In this document: positions 8,577 to 17,201 of the stretch, in pieces
How positions within the stretch are numbered: the stretch's first letter is position 1
Layout of the letters: each line of letters starts with the position of its first letter
Source of the DNA: an uncultured Rhodobiaceae bacterium
GTDB lineage: Bacteria > Pseudomonadota > Alphaproteobacteria > Rhizobiales > TMED25
Reading direction: 5' to 3'
Length of the DNA: 64,000 nucleotides
NCBI GenBank assembly: GCA_913045225.1
Contig: CAJWPC010000003.1
Coordinates: forward strand, 156,705-220,704
Translations under genes and position numbers: made by a program
Notes under the pieces: model-generated
Seen by the model: the letters and a program-made list of their open reading frames with translations, nothing else
What the model was told of the DNA's origin: nothing
Database searches by the model: none

Positions 8577-10207
8577 TGTATATTTGTGATTTTATTGCGA
8601 AATATCTAAAGAAAAGAGGCGTGAAGCAGGTATTCGGGACACCCGGTAGTGATACAATTAATTTAATCAATGCATTCTCTGATCAGGGCATAAAGTATGT
8701 TTTGACCCATCATGAGAATACAGCAGCATATATGGCTTCAACATATGGTGAAATTACAGGTGTGCCAGGTGTTGTAATTGTAACTAAAGGACCAGGTATA
8801 ACAAATCTTGCGTCGGGTATAGCATCAGCTCACCTTGACCGTCGTCCAATAATTGTTTTCTCTGCAATAATAGACCCTGAACTTTTATCAAAAAATCCCC
8901 ATCAGGAGGTCCCATTGGTAGCATTTGGTGGGCTAATTACAAAACTGTCTGAAGAGATTACATCAGCTAATGTAACCACACTTCTAGACAGGGCATATAA
9001 TGTAGCGATAGATCCACGACCCGGTGCTGTCTATCTCCCAATCTCACCGGTGCAGGCCATAGCAGAGATTGACATAGATGACTCTGAAATTGATGGAATA
9101 ATAACGAGTACCAATAAATCAAGAACAATAGACAAAAAATCATTAGATAAAGCTAATGATTTGATTACTGCGTCCAAAAAGCCGATTGTTGTTGCTGGGG
9201 TTGGTTCTGTTGCATCGAAAATATCAGATGAATTGCTTTCGTTTATACATAAAATTAATGCACCAGCTTCCGTAACCCTTCAGGCAGTTGGTAATATTCC
9301 ATGCAATGATGCACTTTATTTAGGTATGTATGGTTGGTTTGGGACTCCTATCGATGAGATGCTTAAAGAGGCTGATTTAATTATCACGGTTGGTTTAGAT
9401 GGTTGGGATATTATTAGACCATACAAATCAAAAGTACCAATTATATCCATTGACGACGCTGATGTGAATGACAGAACATTTCAACCTGTGAGTGTTGGGT
9501 TAAAAGGTAATATGGCCGAGACTTTAAACTCACTTCAAAATCTGTTAGGGGAAAGGGAGACAGATTTAGGTTGGTTAAAAAAAGCGAGGGACTGCTTTGA
9601 TAAGATTCATAATTTTGAGTTAGGCATAAGTTCAGAATATAGAGAGTCAAGTGGCATAGCGCCACAAGCTGTATATAAAGAGATCAGGAAGGTTGTCCCC
9701 GAGGAAACCATAATAGCTGCAGATGCGGGGGCTCATAAATCACTTGCATCCCAAGCATGGCTGACGAACTTACCTTTAAAATATTTTGTTTCAAATGGTC
9801 TCTCTCCGATGGGCTTCTCCCTGGGCGCTGCAATGGGAGCTAAAATGGCATTACCAAAAGCGCCTGTCATTTCATTTGTGGGCGATGGCGGTTTCCTAAT
9901 GTATGCAGGGGAGCTTGCTACATGGAAGCGATTAGATATTGCAATGATACAAGTAATAATGGTTGATAATGGCTTGACACAAGTAAAATCTAAGCAGCTA
10001 AAAAAAGGATATAATACTGAGTCAACTAGCTTTGAAAAAATTGATTACAAAAAAATTGTTGAGAGTTTTGGAATAGATGCCATAGAAGCTCATTCTGTTC
10101 CAGAATTAGTTGATGGAATTAAGAAGGCATTGAAATTAGATAAGCCTGTCTCTATAATTGTGAAACTAGATGGGAGTGAGTATCTTCGAATGCCAAGCGC
10201 AGTTTAA
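8573..10207 (+). CDS. ThDP-dependent enzyme, acetolactate synthase-like
   Basis: A 544-aa member of the POX/ALS/benzoylformate decarboxylase superfamily. The N-terminal PYR domain carries the cofactor-activating Glu E48 in THHENTAAYMA, a central Rossmann-like domain follows, and the C-terminal PP domain has the ThDP/Mg motif GDG at 437-439 with N466 closing it (MVDNG). It is not recognisably IlvB: it lacks an adjacent regulatory subunit and sits with thiolase/DUF35 genes. A lyase or decarboxylase acting on a 2-oxo or 2-hydroxyacyl substrate is possible; substrate unknown. It overlaps the DUF35 gene by 4 bases. Confidence 0.83.
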   Translation: MMYICDFIAKYLKKRGVKQVFGTPGSDTINLINAFSDQGIKYVLTHHENTAAYMASTYGEITGVPGVVIVTKGPGITNLASGIASAHLDRRPIIVFSAIIDPELLSKNPHQEVPLVAFGGLITKLSEEITSANVTTLLDRAYNVAIDPRPGAVYLPISPVQAIAEIDIDDSEIDGIITSTNKSRTIDKKSLDKANDLITASKKPIVVAGVGSVASKISDELLSFIHKINAPASVTLQAVGNIPCNDALYLGMYGWFGTPIDEMLKEADLIITVGLDGWDIIRPYKSKVPIISIDDADVNDRTFQPVSVGLKGNMAETLNSLQNLLGERETDLGWLKKARDCFDKIHNFELGISSEYRESSGIAPQAVYKEIRKVVPEETIIAADAGAHKSLASQAWLTNLPLKYFVSNGLSPMGFSLGAAMGAKMALPKAPVISFVGDGGFLMYAGELATWKRLDIAMIQVIMVDNGLTQVKSKQLKKGYNTESTSFEKIDYKKIVESFGIDAIEAHSVPELVDGIKKALKLDKPVSIIVKLDGSEYLRMPSAV

Positions 10208-10220
10208 TTGGGAGAAAGAG

Positions 10221-10823
10221 ATGAAAAGTCAACTTGATAGAAATTTGAATGCAAATACAGTTGTTCCATTATTATCCAACGATGAGTTCAGCTCACAATT
10301 TATGTCACTGATCAAAGACCTAAATGAGGCAAAAGGAAGTTCGAGGATTAATAATAGCGCTAGGGCAATGGCTCATTCTGACGATTTTGGCATGGCATCT
10401 CGAAATTACTGGCAATCAACATGGGAGCTGGGTGAACTTCCTAAACCTTTTAAAGCGCTAATTAGATACAAAGTCGCCACACGAAATACTTGTTTTTATT
10501 GTTCGACTCATCAAATAGAGCACTTAAGAAAAATGGGTGTTGAAGAGGATAAAATAAAGAATATTCAGGACTCAGACAACCACGAGGCTTTTTCAGAACC
10601 AGAAAAGGCAGCTCTAAGTTTCGTGGACCATATGATGATTGATGCATCAAATATCCCAAATAAAGTGGCTGATAATTTTAAAAATCACTACACGCCAAAG
10701 CAAATGGTTGAGATTGCCCTGACAGCAACGGTTATGGTCTCCCTAAATTTATTTAATGATGCATTTAGGGTACCAATTGAAGACGAGGTTGTGGGAATAG
10801 GCCTAGATGTCCCAGAGCTCTAA
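10221..10823 (+). CDS. Carboxymuconolactone decarboxylase/AhpD-like protein
   Basis: A 200-aa all-helical CMD-family protein. C91, C94 and H97 (CFYCSTHQ) make the CxxCxxH redox or proton-relay motif of AhpD-type alkylhydroperoxidases. An in-frame upstream start at 10170 would overlap the ThDP gene; the GGAGAAAGAG ribosome site at 10211-10220 supports 10221, 13 bases after the ThDP gene. True carboxymuconolactone decarboxylases lack the CxxC, so a peroxidase or disulfide role is the better guess. Last gene of the left-hand operon, convergent with the amidohydrolase gene 19 bases away. Confidence 0.8.
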   Translation: MKSQLDRNLNANTVVPLLSNDEFSSQFMSLIKDLNEAKGSSRINNSARAMAHSDDFGMASRNYWQSTWELGELPKPFKALIRYKVATRNTCFYCSTHQIEHLRKMGVEEDKIKNIQDSDNHEAFSEPEKAALSFVDHMMIDASNIPNKVADNFKNHYTPKQMVEIALTATVMVSLNLFNDAFRVPIEDEVVGIGLDVPEL

Positions 10824-10842
10824 TTTTTGTTTATATCCAAGA

Positions 10843-11817
10843 TTATAACTTAAATATACGTGAAGCATTACCGTTCAATATCTTAACTTTATCCTCTTTT
10901 GATATTGAGATATTTTCAAACCAATCTGCACCAAGTTTATTGTCTATAAAGGGCCAATCTATAGCAAATAATATCCTATCTACTCCCATTTCTTGCATGC
11001 AGCATAATAATGCTGGATCAGAGAAATTACCACTTGTCGTAACATAAAAATTATTGCAAAAAACCTCTCTAAATTCTATTGGGGCATTACCTGGTCTTTT
11101 TAAGTTATGATTAACTCTCCATAACAAGAAAGGTAAGGTCTCACCAAGATGACCTAAAATAATTTTAAGATTTGGTATTTTCTCGAATACTCTTGAAAGA
11201 ACAAGTCTAATAGCCATTGTTGCTGTTTCTACAGTATATCCCCATGCAGCTTGCTGGAACAAAGCAAACTCTTCTGTGTAGTCCTGATAATAGGTCTTTC
11301 TTACTTCATGATGAGGCATACCCGGGTGTAAATATATCGGTACATCAAGTTTTGCAGCAGTTTCGTATACTGGCCAAGACTCCTTTCCATCATCAAATTT
11401 TGAATTAGTGAGGCCATGGATCATGCCACCAACAAAGTTTAGATCTTTTACGGATCTCTCAAGCTCTTTCGCTGCCGCTTCTGGGTTTTGCATTGGCAAT
11501 GAAGCAAAAGCTCTGAATCTTTTTGGGTTTTCTGATATTTTGTTCGCTAAGTAATCATTTGTCATTTTGGCTGCATCAACTGCAACATCAGCAGGTAAAT
11601 TATGAATGCCTGGAGGCGCAATAGAAAGTACTTGGACATCAATGCCTGCTGCATCCATTTCTTCGATTCTCTCACCACCAAAATCTTCCATTCTGGCCAC
11701 CATTTTCGGATTTCTTATTTTAGTATTCTTAGTACTCTCTTCTTGGAGTTTTGTAACATTCGGATCTATGTAATGTTCTTCAATTGCAATTACCTTTTCA
11801 GTATCAAATATCGACAT
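10843..11817 (-). CDS. Amidohydrolase-family (dihydroxybenzoate decarboxylase-like) enzyme
   Basis: A TIM-barrel enzyme of the ACMSD/gamma-resorcylate decarboxylase group (324 aa). The first-strand metal motif is IEEHY with E14 and H15 rather than HxH. H164 lies in YLHPGMPHHE, H223 in ILGHLGE, and D287 in FAIDWPF. That Glu-x-His/His/Asp set is the pattern of non-oxidative Zn/Mn decarboxylases of hydroxybenzoates, and length and spacing agree. Hydrolase activity cannot be excluded. It lies 64 bases downstream of the polyamine-type transporter operon on the same strand. Confidence 0.82.
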   Translation of the reverse strand: MSIFDTEKVIAIEEHYIDPNVTKLQEESTKNTKIRNPKMVARMEDFGGERIEEMDAAGIDVQVLSIAPPGIHNLPADVAVDAAKMTNDYLANKISENPKRFRAFASLPMQNPEAAAKELERSVKDLNFVGGMIHGLTNSKFDDGKESWPVYETAAKLDVPIYLHPGMPHHEVRKTYYQDYTEEFALFQQAAWGYTVETATMAIRLVLSRVFEKIPNLKIILGHLGETLPFLLWRVNHNLKRPGNAPIEFREVFCNNFYVTTSGNFSDPALLCCMQEMGVDRILFAIDWPFIDNKLGADWFENISISKEDKVKILNGNASRIFKL

Positions 11818-11881
11818 TTTCCAATTCCTAATCTTGTTTTGAATTTAAATACTATAGCAAAATTTTTATTATAGGAAAGTA

Positions 11882-12970
11882 TTACTTTTCCAAAATTATA
11901 AGATCATTAATATCGAACGAAGCGAACAGTTTTTTACCTATATTCAGCTCTTGCAGAGAGTTTCTATGGACGTTTTGAACATTGATATAAACTTTTGATT
12001 TATTCTTCAGCTCAATCGTAATGTAGCTCACATCACCATAATAGGTCCAATTGGTAATTGTGCCGTTCATGCTTACTCTATTCTTCTGTTTATTAAGTCC
12101 AGTCTCAATGATTATTTTTTCAGGTCTAATTCCAAGCACACCATCTTTCGGTAATTTAATATCTCGTTCGAGATTAATTTTTCCAAATGTGTCACTATTA
12201 AAAAGCATTCTATTATCAATTAAAGATGAAGCACCTTCTATTATATTTATTCGTCCGAGGAACTCTGCACTGAATTTTTTTGATGGGTATTCATACATAT
12301 TTGTTGCAGTATTTGTCTCAATAATTTTTCCATTTTCCATGATTGCAATTTTTGATGATATTGAAAGCGCTTCATCTTGATCATGGGTCACAAGCATAAA
12401 AGTCATTTTCAGATTACGCTGAATATTAACGAGCTCTTGTTGCATTTCCATTCTCAAATTTGCATCCAATGCCGAGAGTGGTTCGTCTAAAAGTACAATT
12501 TTGGGTTTATTAACAATTGCTCGTGCAAGGGCAACTCTTTGTCTTTGGCCGCCCGAAAGTTCTGATGGCAGCTTGAAATCATAACCATTCATTTTTACAA
12601 GTTCGAGTATTTCTTCAACTCTTATTTTTATATCTGTATTGCTTATTTTTTTTAATTTTAGGCCAAATTCAATATTATCTCGCACACTAAGATGTGGGAA
12701 GAGTGCGTATGACTGAAAGACCATATTAACCGGTCTCTCGTTTGCTTGGACAAAACTAGAGTCCTTATTATTTATTATAACAGCTCCACTATCTTGAACT
12801 TCAAGACCAGCAATTAATCTTAAGATAGTTGATTTTCCACAACCAGATGGACCCAATATGGTAAAAAAATCATTTTCAGAGATCTTTAATGACACATCGT
12901 TAACAGCAATAATATCTCCGAACTTCTTAGTTAATTTCTTTAGTTCAATGGTAGTCTTTTTCTCTGTCAT
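11882..12970 (-). CDS. potA: Polyamine-type ABC transporter ATP-binding protein (PotA-like)
   Basis: The motor ATPase of an importer for spermidine, putrescine or a similar cation (362 aa). Walker A is GPSGCGKST, the Q-loop is FQSYALFPH, the signature LSGGQRQRVALARA, and Walker B IVLLDEPLSALD followed by VTHDQDEAL. The C-terminal third is a TOBE regulatory domain (LGIRPEKI). The start overlaps the upstream permease gene by 4 bases. Transport of a polyamine is inferred from the family; the real ligand may instead feed the neighbouring catabolic genes. Confidence 0.9.
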   Translation of the reverse strand: MTEKKTTIELKKLTKKFGDIIAVNDVSLKISENDFFTILGPSGCGKSTILRLIAGLEVQDSGAVIINNKDSSFVQANERPVNMVFQSYALFPHLSVRDNIEFGLKLKKISNTDIKIRVEEILELVKMNGYDFKLPSELSGGQRQRVALARAIVNKPKIVLLDEPLSALDANLRMEMQQELVNIQRNLKMTFMLVTHDQDEALSISSKIAIMENGKIIETNTATNMYEYPSKKFSAEFLGRINIIEGASSLIDNRMLFNSDTFGKINLERDIKLPKDGVLGIRPEKIIIETGLNKQKNRVSMNGTITNWTYYGDVSYITIELKNKSKVYINVQNVHRNSLQELNIGKKLFASFDINDLIILEK

Positions 12971-13806
12971 TTCATGAACTCTCTATTACTTTTGGATAGA
13001 AATCTAATTGCAAAATAAGTGCAAATTATAATTATCAAAATCAGTAATGTTGATATAGCATTTATTTCAGGGCTAATTCCAAATCTGACCATCGAGTAAA
13101 TTTTAACCGGGAGTGTTACGCTATTTGGGCCGGATGTAAAAAAGGTAACTACAAAATCATCAAGTGATAGTGTAAAAGCAAGAAGAGCAGAGGCGACAAG
13201 CGCAGGACTCATAAATGGAATTATTATTTTTCTAATTACTTGATATTTGCTCGCACCAAGATCCTGGCCTGCCTCTAAAATTTCATTATTCAACATTGAT
13301 AGTCTTGCTCTGATTATAATTGCAACAAATGGAAAAATGAAGGAGACATGTGCAATGATAATGCTTGATAGAGTAAATGGCCATAATTGGAAATTTGGCC
13401 AGTTAATATAATTGAAGAAAACTAACATAGATATACCCATACAAATTTCTGGGATTATGATGGGAAATAGTAACGCAACGTCATAATATTTTTTTAAATA
13501 AAAATTGAATTTCCAGAGTGCAATTGCAGTTGTTATACCTAAAAAGGTTGAAATTATTGTTGAGGTTATTGCAATTGTCATAGAATTTGAAAAAGCCAGA
13601 AAAAGCATCTCATTTTCGAACAATTTTTCATAGTACTTGCTGGTAAATCCTCGCCACACAATGTTTCGTTTTGAGTCATTAAAGCTGAACATAATTAAAT
13701 TAATTATAGGTAGATATAAAATTACGAGGAATATAAATGTTATTATTTTCAGGGTATTATTTTTGGCGTAATTGACTGGTGTGTAATGTTGTATTCTCTT
13801 CTTCAT
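12967..13806 (-). CDS. potC: Polyamine-type ABC transporter permease (PotC-like)
   Basis: An inner-membrane subunit of 279 aa with about six hydrophobic helices. The EAA loop that docks on the ATPase is seen as EAGQDLGASKYQVIRKIIIP, followed by LSLDDFVVTFFTSGP, the region typical of PotC/PotI. It overlaps potA by 4 bases at its end and the other permease by 4 bases at its start, so the three are translationally coupled. Confidence 0.9.
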   Translation of the reverse strand: MKKRIQHYTPVNYAKNNTLKIITFIFLVILYLPIINLIMFSFNDSKRNIVWRGFTSKYYEKLFENEMLFLAFSNSMTIAITSTIISTFLGITTAIALWKFNFYLKKYYDVALLFPIIIPEICMGISMLVFFNYINWPNFQLWPFTLSSIIIAHVSFIFPFVAIIIRARLSMLNNEILEAGQDLGASKYQVIRKIIIPFMSPALVASALLAFTLSLDDFVVTFFTSGPNSVTLPVKIYSMVRFGISPEINAISTLLILIIIICTYFAIRFLSKSNREFMK

Positions 13807-14747
13807 GAAACACCTCTCTGATAAAGGCGTGAGTAAAGTTTTGAATAAACGTATCTTACCCCCAGGATTATTATTGTTATATAAATCAAAATAAATGATA
13901 GCGCTGATCCAAAAGGCCAGTCATTTGCAGATTTAAACTGTCTCTCAATTATATTTCCAATCATTTGTGAGTCTGCGCCGCCTAATAATTCCGGTATAAT
14001 AAAAGAGCCAAGGCAGGGTATGAATACCAAAATTATACCAGAAGTTATTCCAACGCTGATATTCGGCATGATTATTTTGAAAAAAGTTATTTTATGATTT
14101 GCACCGAGATCGTAACTGGCTTCAAGAATATTTCTATCGATCTTCTCTAATACTAGATAAATTGGAATTATCATAAAAGGCACGTAAATGTAGATTAATC
14201 CGAAGATTACAGAAAAATTATTATGCATTAAACTTAAAGGTGTAAAACTTTCGCCAATAAAGTTATGGTTAGCCAAACGAAAGAAACTTAGGAGGTAATT
14301 GGCTGACTCCCACAAGTTCTCGAGTGCATTATTAATGTGTCCTTTTGTTCTCAGTAACGCAATTAGCGAGTATGTTCTAATTAGTAAATTAGTCCAAAGT
14401 GGAAGCAATATAGAAACTAGCAAAATTGATTTTATTCTTACTGAGGAAAAACTAATATAAAAAGCAACGGGTATTGCGATTAGTAAGCAAAGAAAAGTTG
14501 TTATGAGACTAATAATCACAGATTTAAATAGCGTAACAAAGTAAACGCCATCGGTTGCACGCGCGTAATTTATAAGACTCCAGTTATAGTCTATATCAAT
14601 GATATCTACTTTCTGACCATAGCTCATCGAAAAAACAATAAACAATGGAATTAAAAAGAAGAGAAAAAGCCACGTCAGGCCAGGCAAAAGTAGGAGGAAG
14701 AAAAATTTGCTCCTCACAGCCCACCTAGCCATCATTATGTCTTTCAA
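13803..14747 (-). CDS. potB: Polyamine-type ABC transporter permease (PotB-like)
   Basis: The second membrane subunit, 314 aa, with an N-terminal helix (FFLLLLPGLTWLFLFFLIPL) and an EAA loop EASYDLGANHKITFFKIIMP near residue 210. PELLGGADSQMIGNIIERQF is the conserved PotB/PotH segment. It lies 17 bases after potD and overlaps potC by 4 bases. Confidence 0.9.
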   Translation of the reverse strand: MKDIMMARWAVRSKFFFLLLLPGLTWLFLFFLIPLFIVFSMSYGQKVDIIDIDYNWSLINYARATDGVYFVTLFKSVIISLITTFLCLLIAIPVAFYISFSSVRIKSILLVSILLPLWTNLLIRTYSLIALLRTKGHINNALENLWESANYLLSFFRLANHNFIGESFTPLSLMHNNFSVIFGLIYIYVPFMIIPIYLVLEKIDRNILEASYDLGANHKITFFKIIMPNISVGITSGIILVFIPCLGSFIIPELLGGADSQMIGNIIERQFKSANDWPFGSALSFILIYITIIILGVRYVYSKLYSRLYQRGVS

Positions 14748-14764
14748 ATGGAGTCATGATTAAC

Positions 14765-15835
14765 TCACGAGGCAAGTATACGGGTCCAAGTGTCTTGGAT
14801 CATTCTACTTACTTCTTCTCCTTGGTATAGCATATTTTCGCATAATTTTACAGTTTCATCTGCTGGGAATATAGCTGGGTTTGATTTATATTCATCATCC
14901 ATTAGATTTTTTGCAGCTTTATTTGGAGTTGCATATTGAATATAGTCAGCAAGCTCCGCTCCAATATCAGCACGCAAGATAAAATCAATGAATTTGTGAG
15001 CATTCTCCTTATGAGGGGCATTTTTGGGTATGCAAAGGCAATCCTCCCAAATAATGCTACCCTCTTTGGGGACGATGTAGCTGATATTGTCATCTTCGAG
15101 CATTATCTGTGCGATGTCTCCGTTATATTCTTGGGCCATGATAACGTCGCCAGAGGCAAGTAAATCTTGGCCATTATCTTCAGCAAAAACTTTGATATGC
15201 TTCTTTTGAGCTATTAATAACTCTTCGGCCTCTTTATATTCTTTTGTACTTTTGGTATTTGCAGAATAGCCTAAATACTTCAGTGCGCAGGCGATAACGT
15301 CAGTAGCTTCCGATAAAAGCGAAACATTTCCGGAGTATATCTCAGAATCGTAAATGTATGACCAAGAGTCTGGAGTTTTGCTTACTCGTTTTTTATTGAA
15401 CCCTATGCCGATTGTACCCCACATATATGGTATAGAATATTCTCTATTAGGGTCAAATATCGGATTCAAAAAATTTTTATCAATATTTCCCATATTTGAT
15501 ATCTTGTCTTGATCGATCCTATCCAGCATCCCTGCTTTTACCATTTTTTCTACGTAAATATCTGAAGGAACAATGATGTCATATCCGGGATTACCTTCCC
15601 TTAGTTTTGAAAATAATTCATCATTATCAGCAAAGAAATCAATGTTTGTTTTAACCCCCACCGCACTCGCAAAGTCCGATAATGTATCTTCTCCAATGTA
15701 ATCATCCCAATTATAAAAATTTAGTTGATCTTGGTCCTTGGCTCTAAGGCTAAATGGCAGAAAGGTGAGGCCGATTGCGGTAGCAGATGTACCAGCTAAA
15801 AAACTTCTTCTTGATATGTGATATTTATTGCGCAT
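14765..15835 (-). CDS. potD: Polyamine-type periplasmic binding protein (PotD/PotF-like), Tat signal
   Basis: Extracellular solute-binding protein of 356 aa. The N-terminus has a twin-arginine signal (SRRSFLAG, then a hydrophobic stretch ending near FSLRAKD), so export is probably by Tat in the folded state. The mature part begins LNFYNWDDYIGEDTL, a strong PotD/PotF signature. Family members bind putrescine or spermidine with acidic and aromatic residues; the exact ligand cannot be read here. First gene of the transporter operon, with GGAGGTG before its ATG. Confidence 0.9.
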   Translation of the reverse strand: MRNKYHISRRSFLAGTSATAIGLTFLPFSLRAKDQDQLNFYNWDDYIGEDTLSDFASAVGVKTNIDFFADNDELFSKLREGNPGYDIIVPSDIYVEKMVKAGMLDRIDQDKISNMGNIDKNFLNPIFDPNREYSIPYMWGTIGIGFNKKRVSKTPDSWSYIYDSEIYSGNVSLLSEATDVIACALKYLGYSANTKSTKEYKEAEELLIAQKKHIKVFAEDNGQDLLASGDVIMAQEYNGDIAQIMLEDDNISYIVPKEGSIIWEDCLCIPKNAPHKENAHKFIDFILRADIGAELADYIQYATPNKAAKNLMDDEYKSNPAIFPADETVKLCENMLYQGEEVSRMIQDTWTRILAS

Positions 15836-15890
15836 TTAAACACCTCCATATAGAAATATTCTTTATTTTTTATGATATCCCAAGTTAAAA

Positions 15891-15918
15891 CCAATATCAG
15901 CTTTTAACTTTATGTCAA
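15891..15918 (-). promoter_or_regulatory. Probable promoter of the pot operon
   Basis: On the minus strand a perfect TTGACA (15918-15913) is followed after 16 bases by TATTGG (15896-15891). It lies about 55 bases upstream of potD in the divergent gap. The -35 is excellent and the -10 weak, which may mean an activator helps. Confidence 0.45.
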
Positions 15919-15931
15919 ATTTATTTTTCGT

Positions 15932-15960
15932 TTGTTTTCTGCGAAAGAAATCACTATATA
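15932..15960 (+). promoter_or_regulatory. Possible promoter of the acyl-CoA dehydrogenase operon
   Basis: TTGTTT (15932-15937), a 17-base spacer, then TATATA (15955-15960), in a TATATATATATT run 38 bases before the start codon. The match is modest and the region is AT-rich, so chance similarity is possible. Confidence 0.3.
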
Positions 15961-15998
15961 TATATTGTTAAAAAACTCATTTTAAGGGAAGACAACCA

Positions 15999-17201
15999 AT
16001 GCATGAAATGTTTATTCAGACAGAAGAACAAAAAGCAATATTAGAAACAGTTAAGAAATTCGTCGATGACGTGGTCAAACCTGTGGCAGTCGATCTTGAT
16101 GGAAAAGCAACACCTGAAGAGAGATATTGTGGAGAGATAGTGAAAGAGGCAGATAAACTTGGCCTTCGAACAATGACACTTTCTGAAAAATACGGTGGCT
16201 TAAGTCTCGACTCACTCACTACAGCAATGGTTGTTGAAGAGTTAGCAGTTGGAGATGTCGGTGTATCCGTTGTGATGGCTCAAACAATGAAACTTGCAAC
16301 CATAATGGAAAAAGCACTAAATGAAGAACAAGCTGAGAGGACATTAATTCCATATTCGAAAGACCCTGAAGCTGTTTTGGCGATTGGCATAACTGAGCCT
16401 GATAATGCCTCAAATTATTTTTTACCATATCCGACTCCTTTTAGAACATCCGCGGAAAAAGTTGATGGGGGTTATGTCATAAATGGAATGAAACACTTCA
16501 TATCTAACGGAAATAGAGCGAGCCATTATCTTTTATTTGTTCAAACAGAAAAGGGTAAGCCAATGCTAGAAGGGACCACTTGCTTCCTTTTAGAGAGAGG
16601 TCGTGAAGGTTTTACAATTGGTCGTGTACACGACAAGCTAGGTGAAAGTCTTGCAAACAATGCTGAATTAATCTTCCAAGATTGTTTTATTCCAGATGAG
16701 AATATAGTTGGAGAGGTTGGTAAAGGATTTCAATTACTTCAAAAGTTCTTTCCATCAAGTAACTCATTCGCAGCATCAAGCTGTTTAGGCGTTGGTGTCG
16801 CCCTCTACGAAAAAGCAGAGCAATGGGCAAAAATAAGAGTTCAAGGTGGTCGGCCATTAATTGAACACGATGGTATTCGAGCTCAGTTAGGTGAAATGAG
16901 AATGCTTCTTGACGCCGCAAGATCATATACACACCGAGCCTGCTACTTAGCTGATAATCAAGATCAAGGCTGGGATTGGACCTTGGGTGCTCTTCCAAAA
17001 GCGATGGCAAGTCAAGCTGTATGGAAAATTGCAACTTGGACTATGGAAGTGCATGGGGGGCATGGCTACATGAAAGAGTTTGGAGTATCAAAACTTTTAA
17101 GAGATGCAGCAGGATGGTTGCATTCAGATGGAGTAAATAGAACTTTATTTTTGAAGGCAGCAAACTACATGTATGGTTTGGACCTTTATGATAAAAAGTA
17201 G
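15999..17201 (+). CDS. Acyl-CoA dehydrogenase family flavoprotein
   Basis: A 400-aa FAD enzyme that would introduce an alpha-beta double bond into an acyl-CoA or similar thioester. Typical segments are ITEPDNAS (FAD/substrate loop), the middle beta domain with NGMKHFISNGNRA, and HGGHGYMKEFGVSKLLRDA near the C-terminus. The catalytic Glu normally found just after RDA in a YEGT-type motif is replaced by HSDGVNRT, so an Asp may be the base or the reaction may differ. The ribosome site AAGGGA is at 15984-15989. It is followed without a gap by a GST gene. Confidence 0.87.
   Translation: MHEMFIQTEEQKAILETVKKFVDDVVKPVAVDLDGKATPEERYCGEIVKEADKLGLRTMTLSEKYGGLSLDSLTTAMVVEELAVGDVGVSVVMAQTMKLATIMEKALNEEQAERTLIPYSKDPEAVLAIGITEPDNASNYFLPYPTPFRTSAEKVDGGYVINGMKHFISNGNRASHYLLFVQTEKGKPMLEGTTCFLLERGREGFTIGRVHDKLGESLANNAELIFQDCFIPDENIVGEVGKGFQLLQKFFPSSNSFAASSCLGVGVALYEKAEQWAKIRVQGGRPLIEHDGIRAQLGEMRMLLDAARSYTHRACYLADNQDQGWDWTLGALPKAMASQAVWKIATWTMEVHGGHGYMKEFGVSKLLRDAAGWLHSDGVNRTLFLKAANYMYGLDLYDKK

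Noticed and set aside
8573-10207. Biosynthetic acetolactate synthase IlvB (also 21098-22786)
   Set aside because: Neither ThDP gene has an adjacent ilvN-type regulatory subunit or ilvC, and both sit among catabolic genes.
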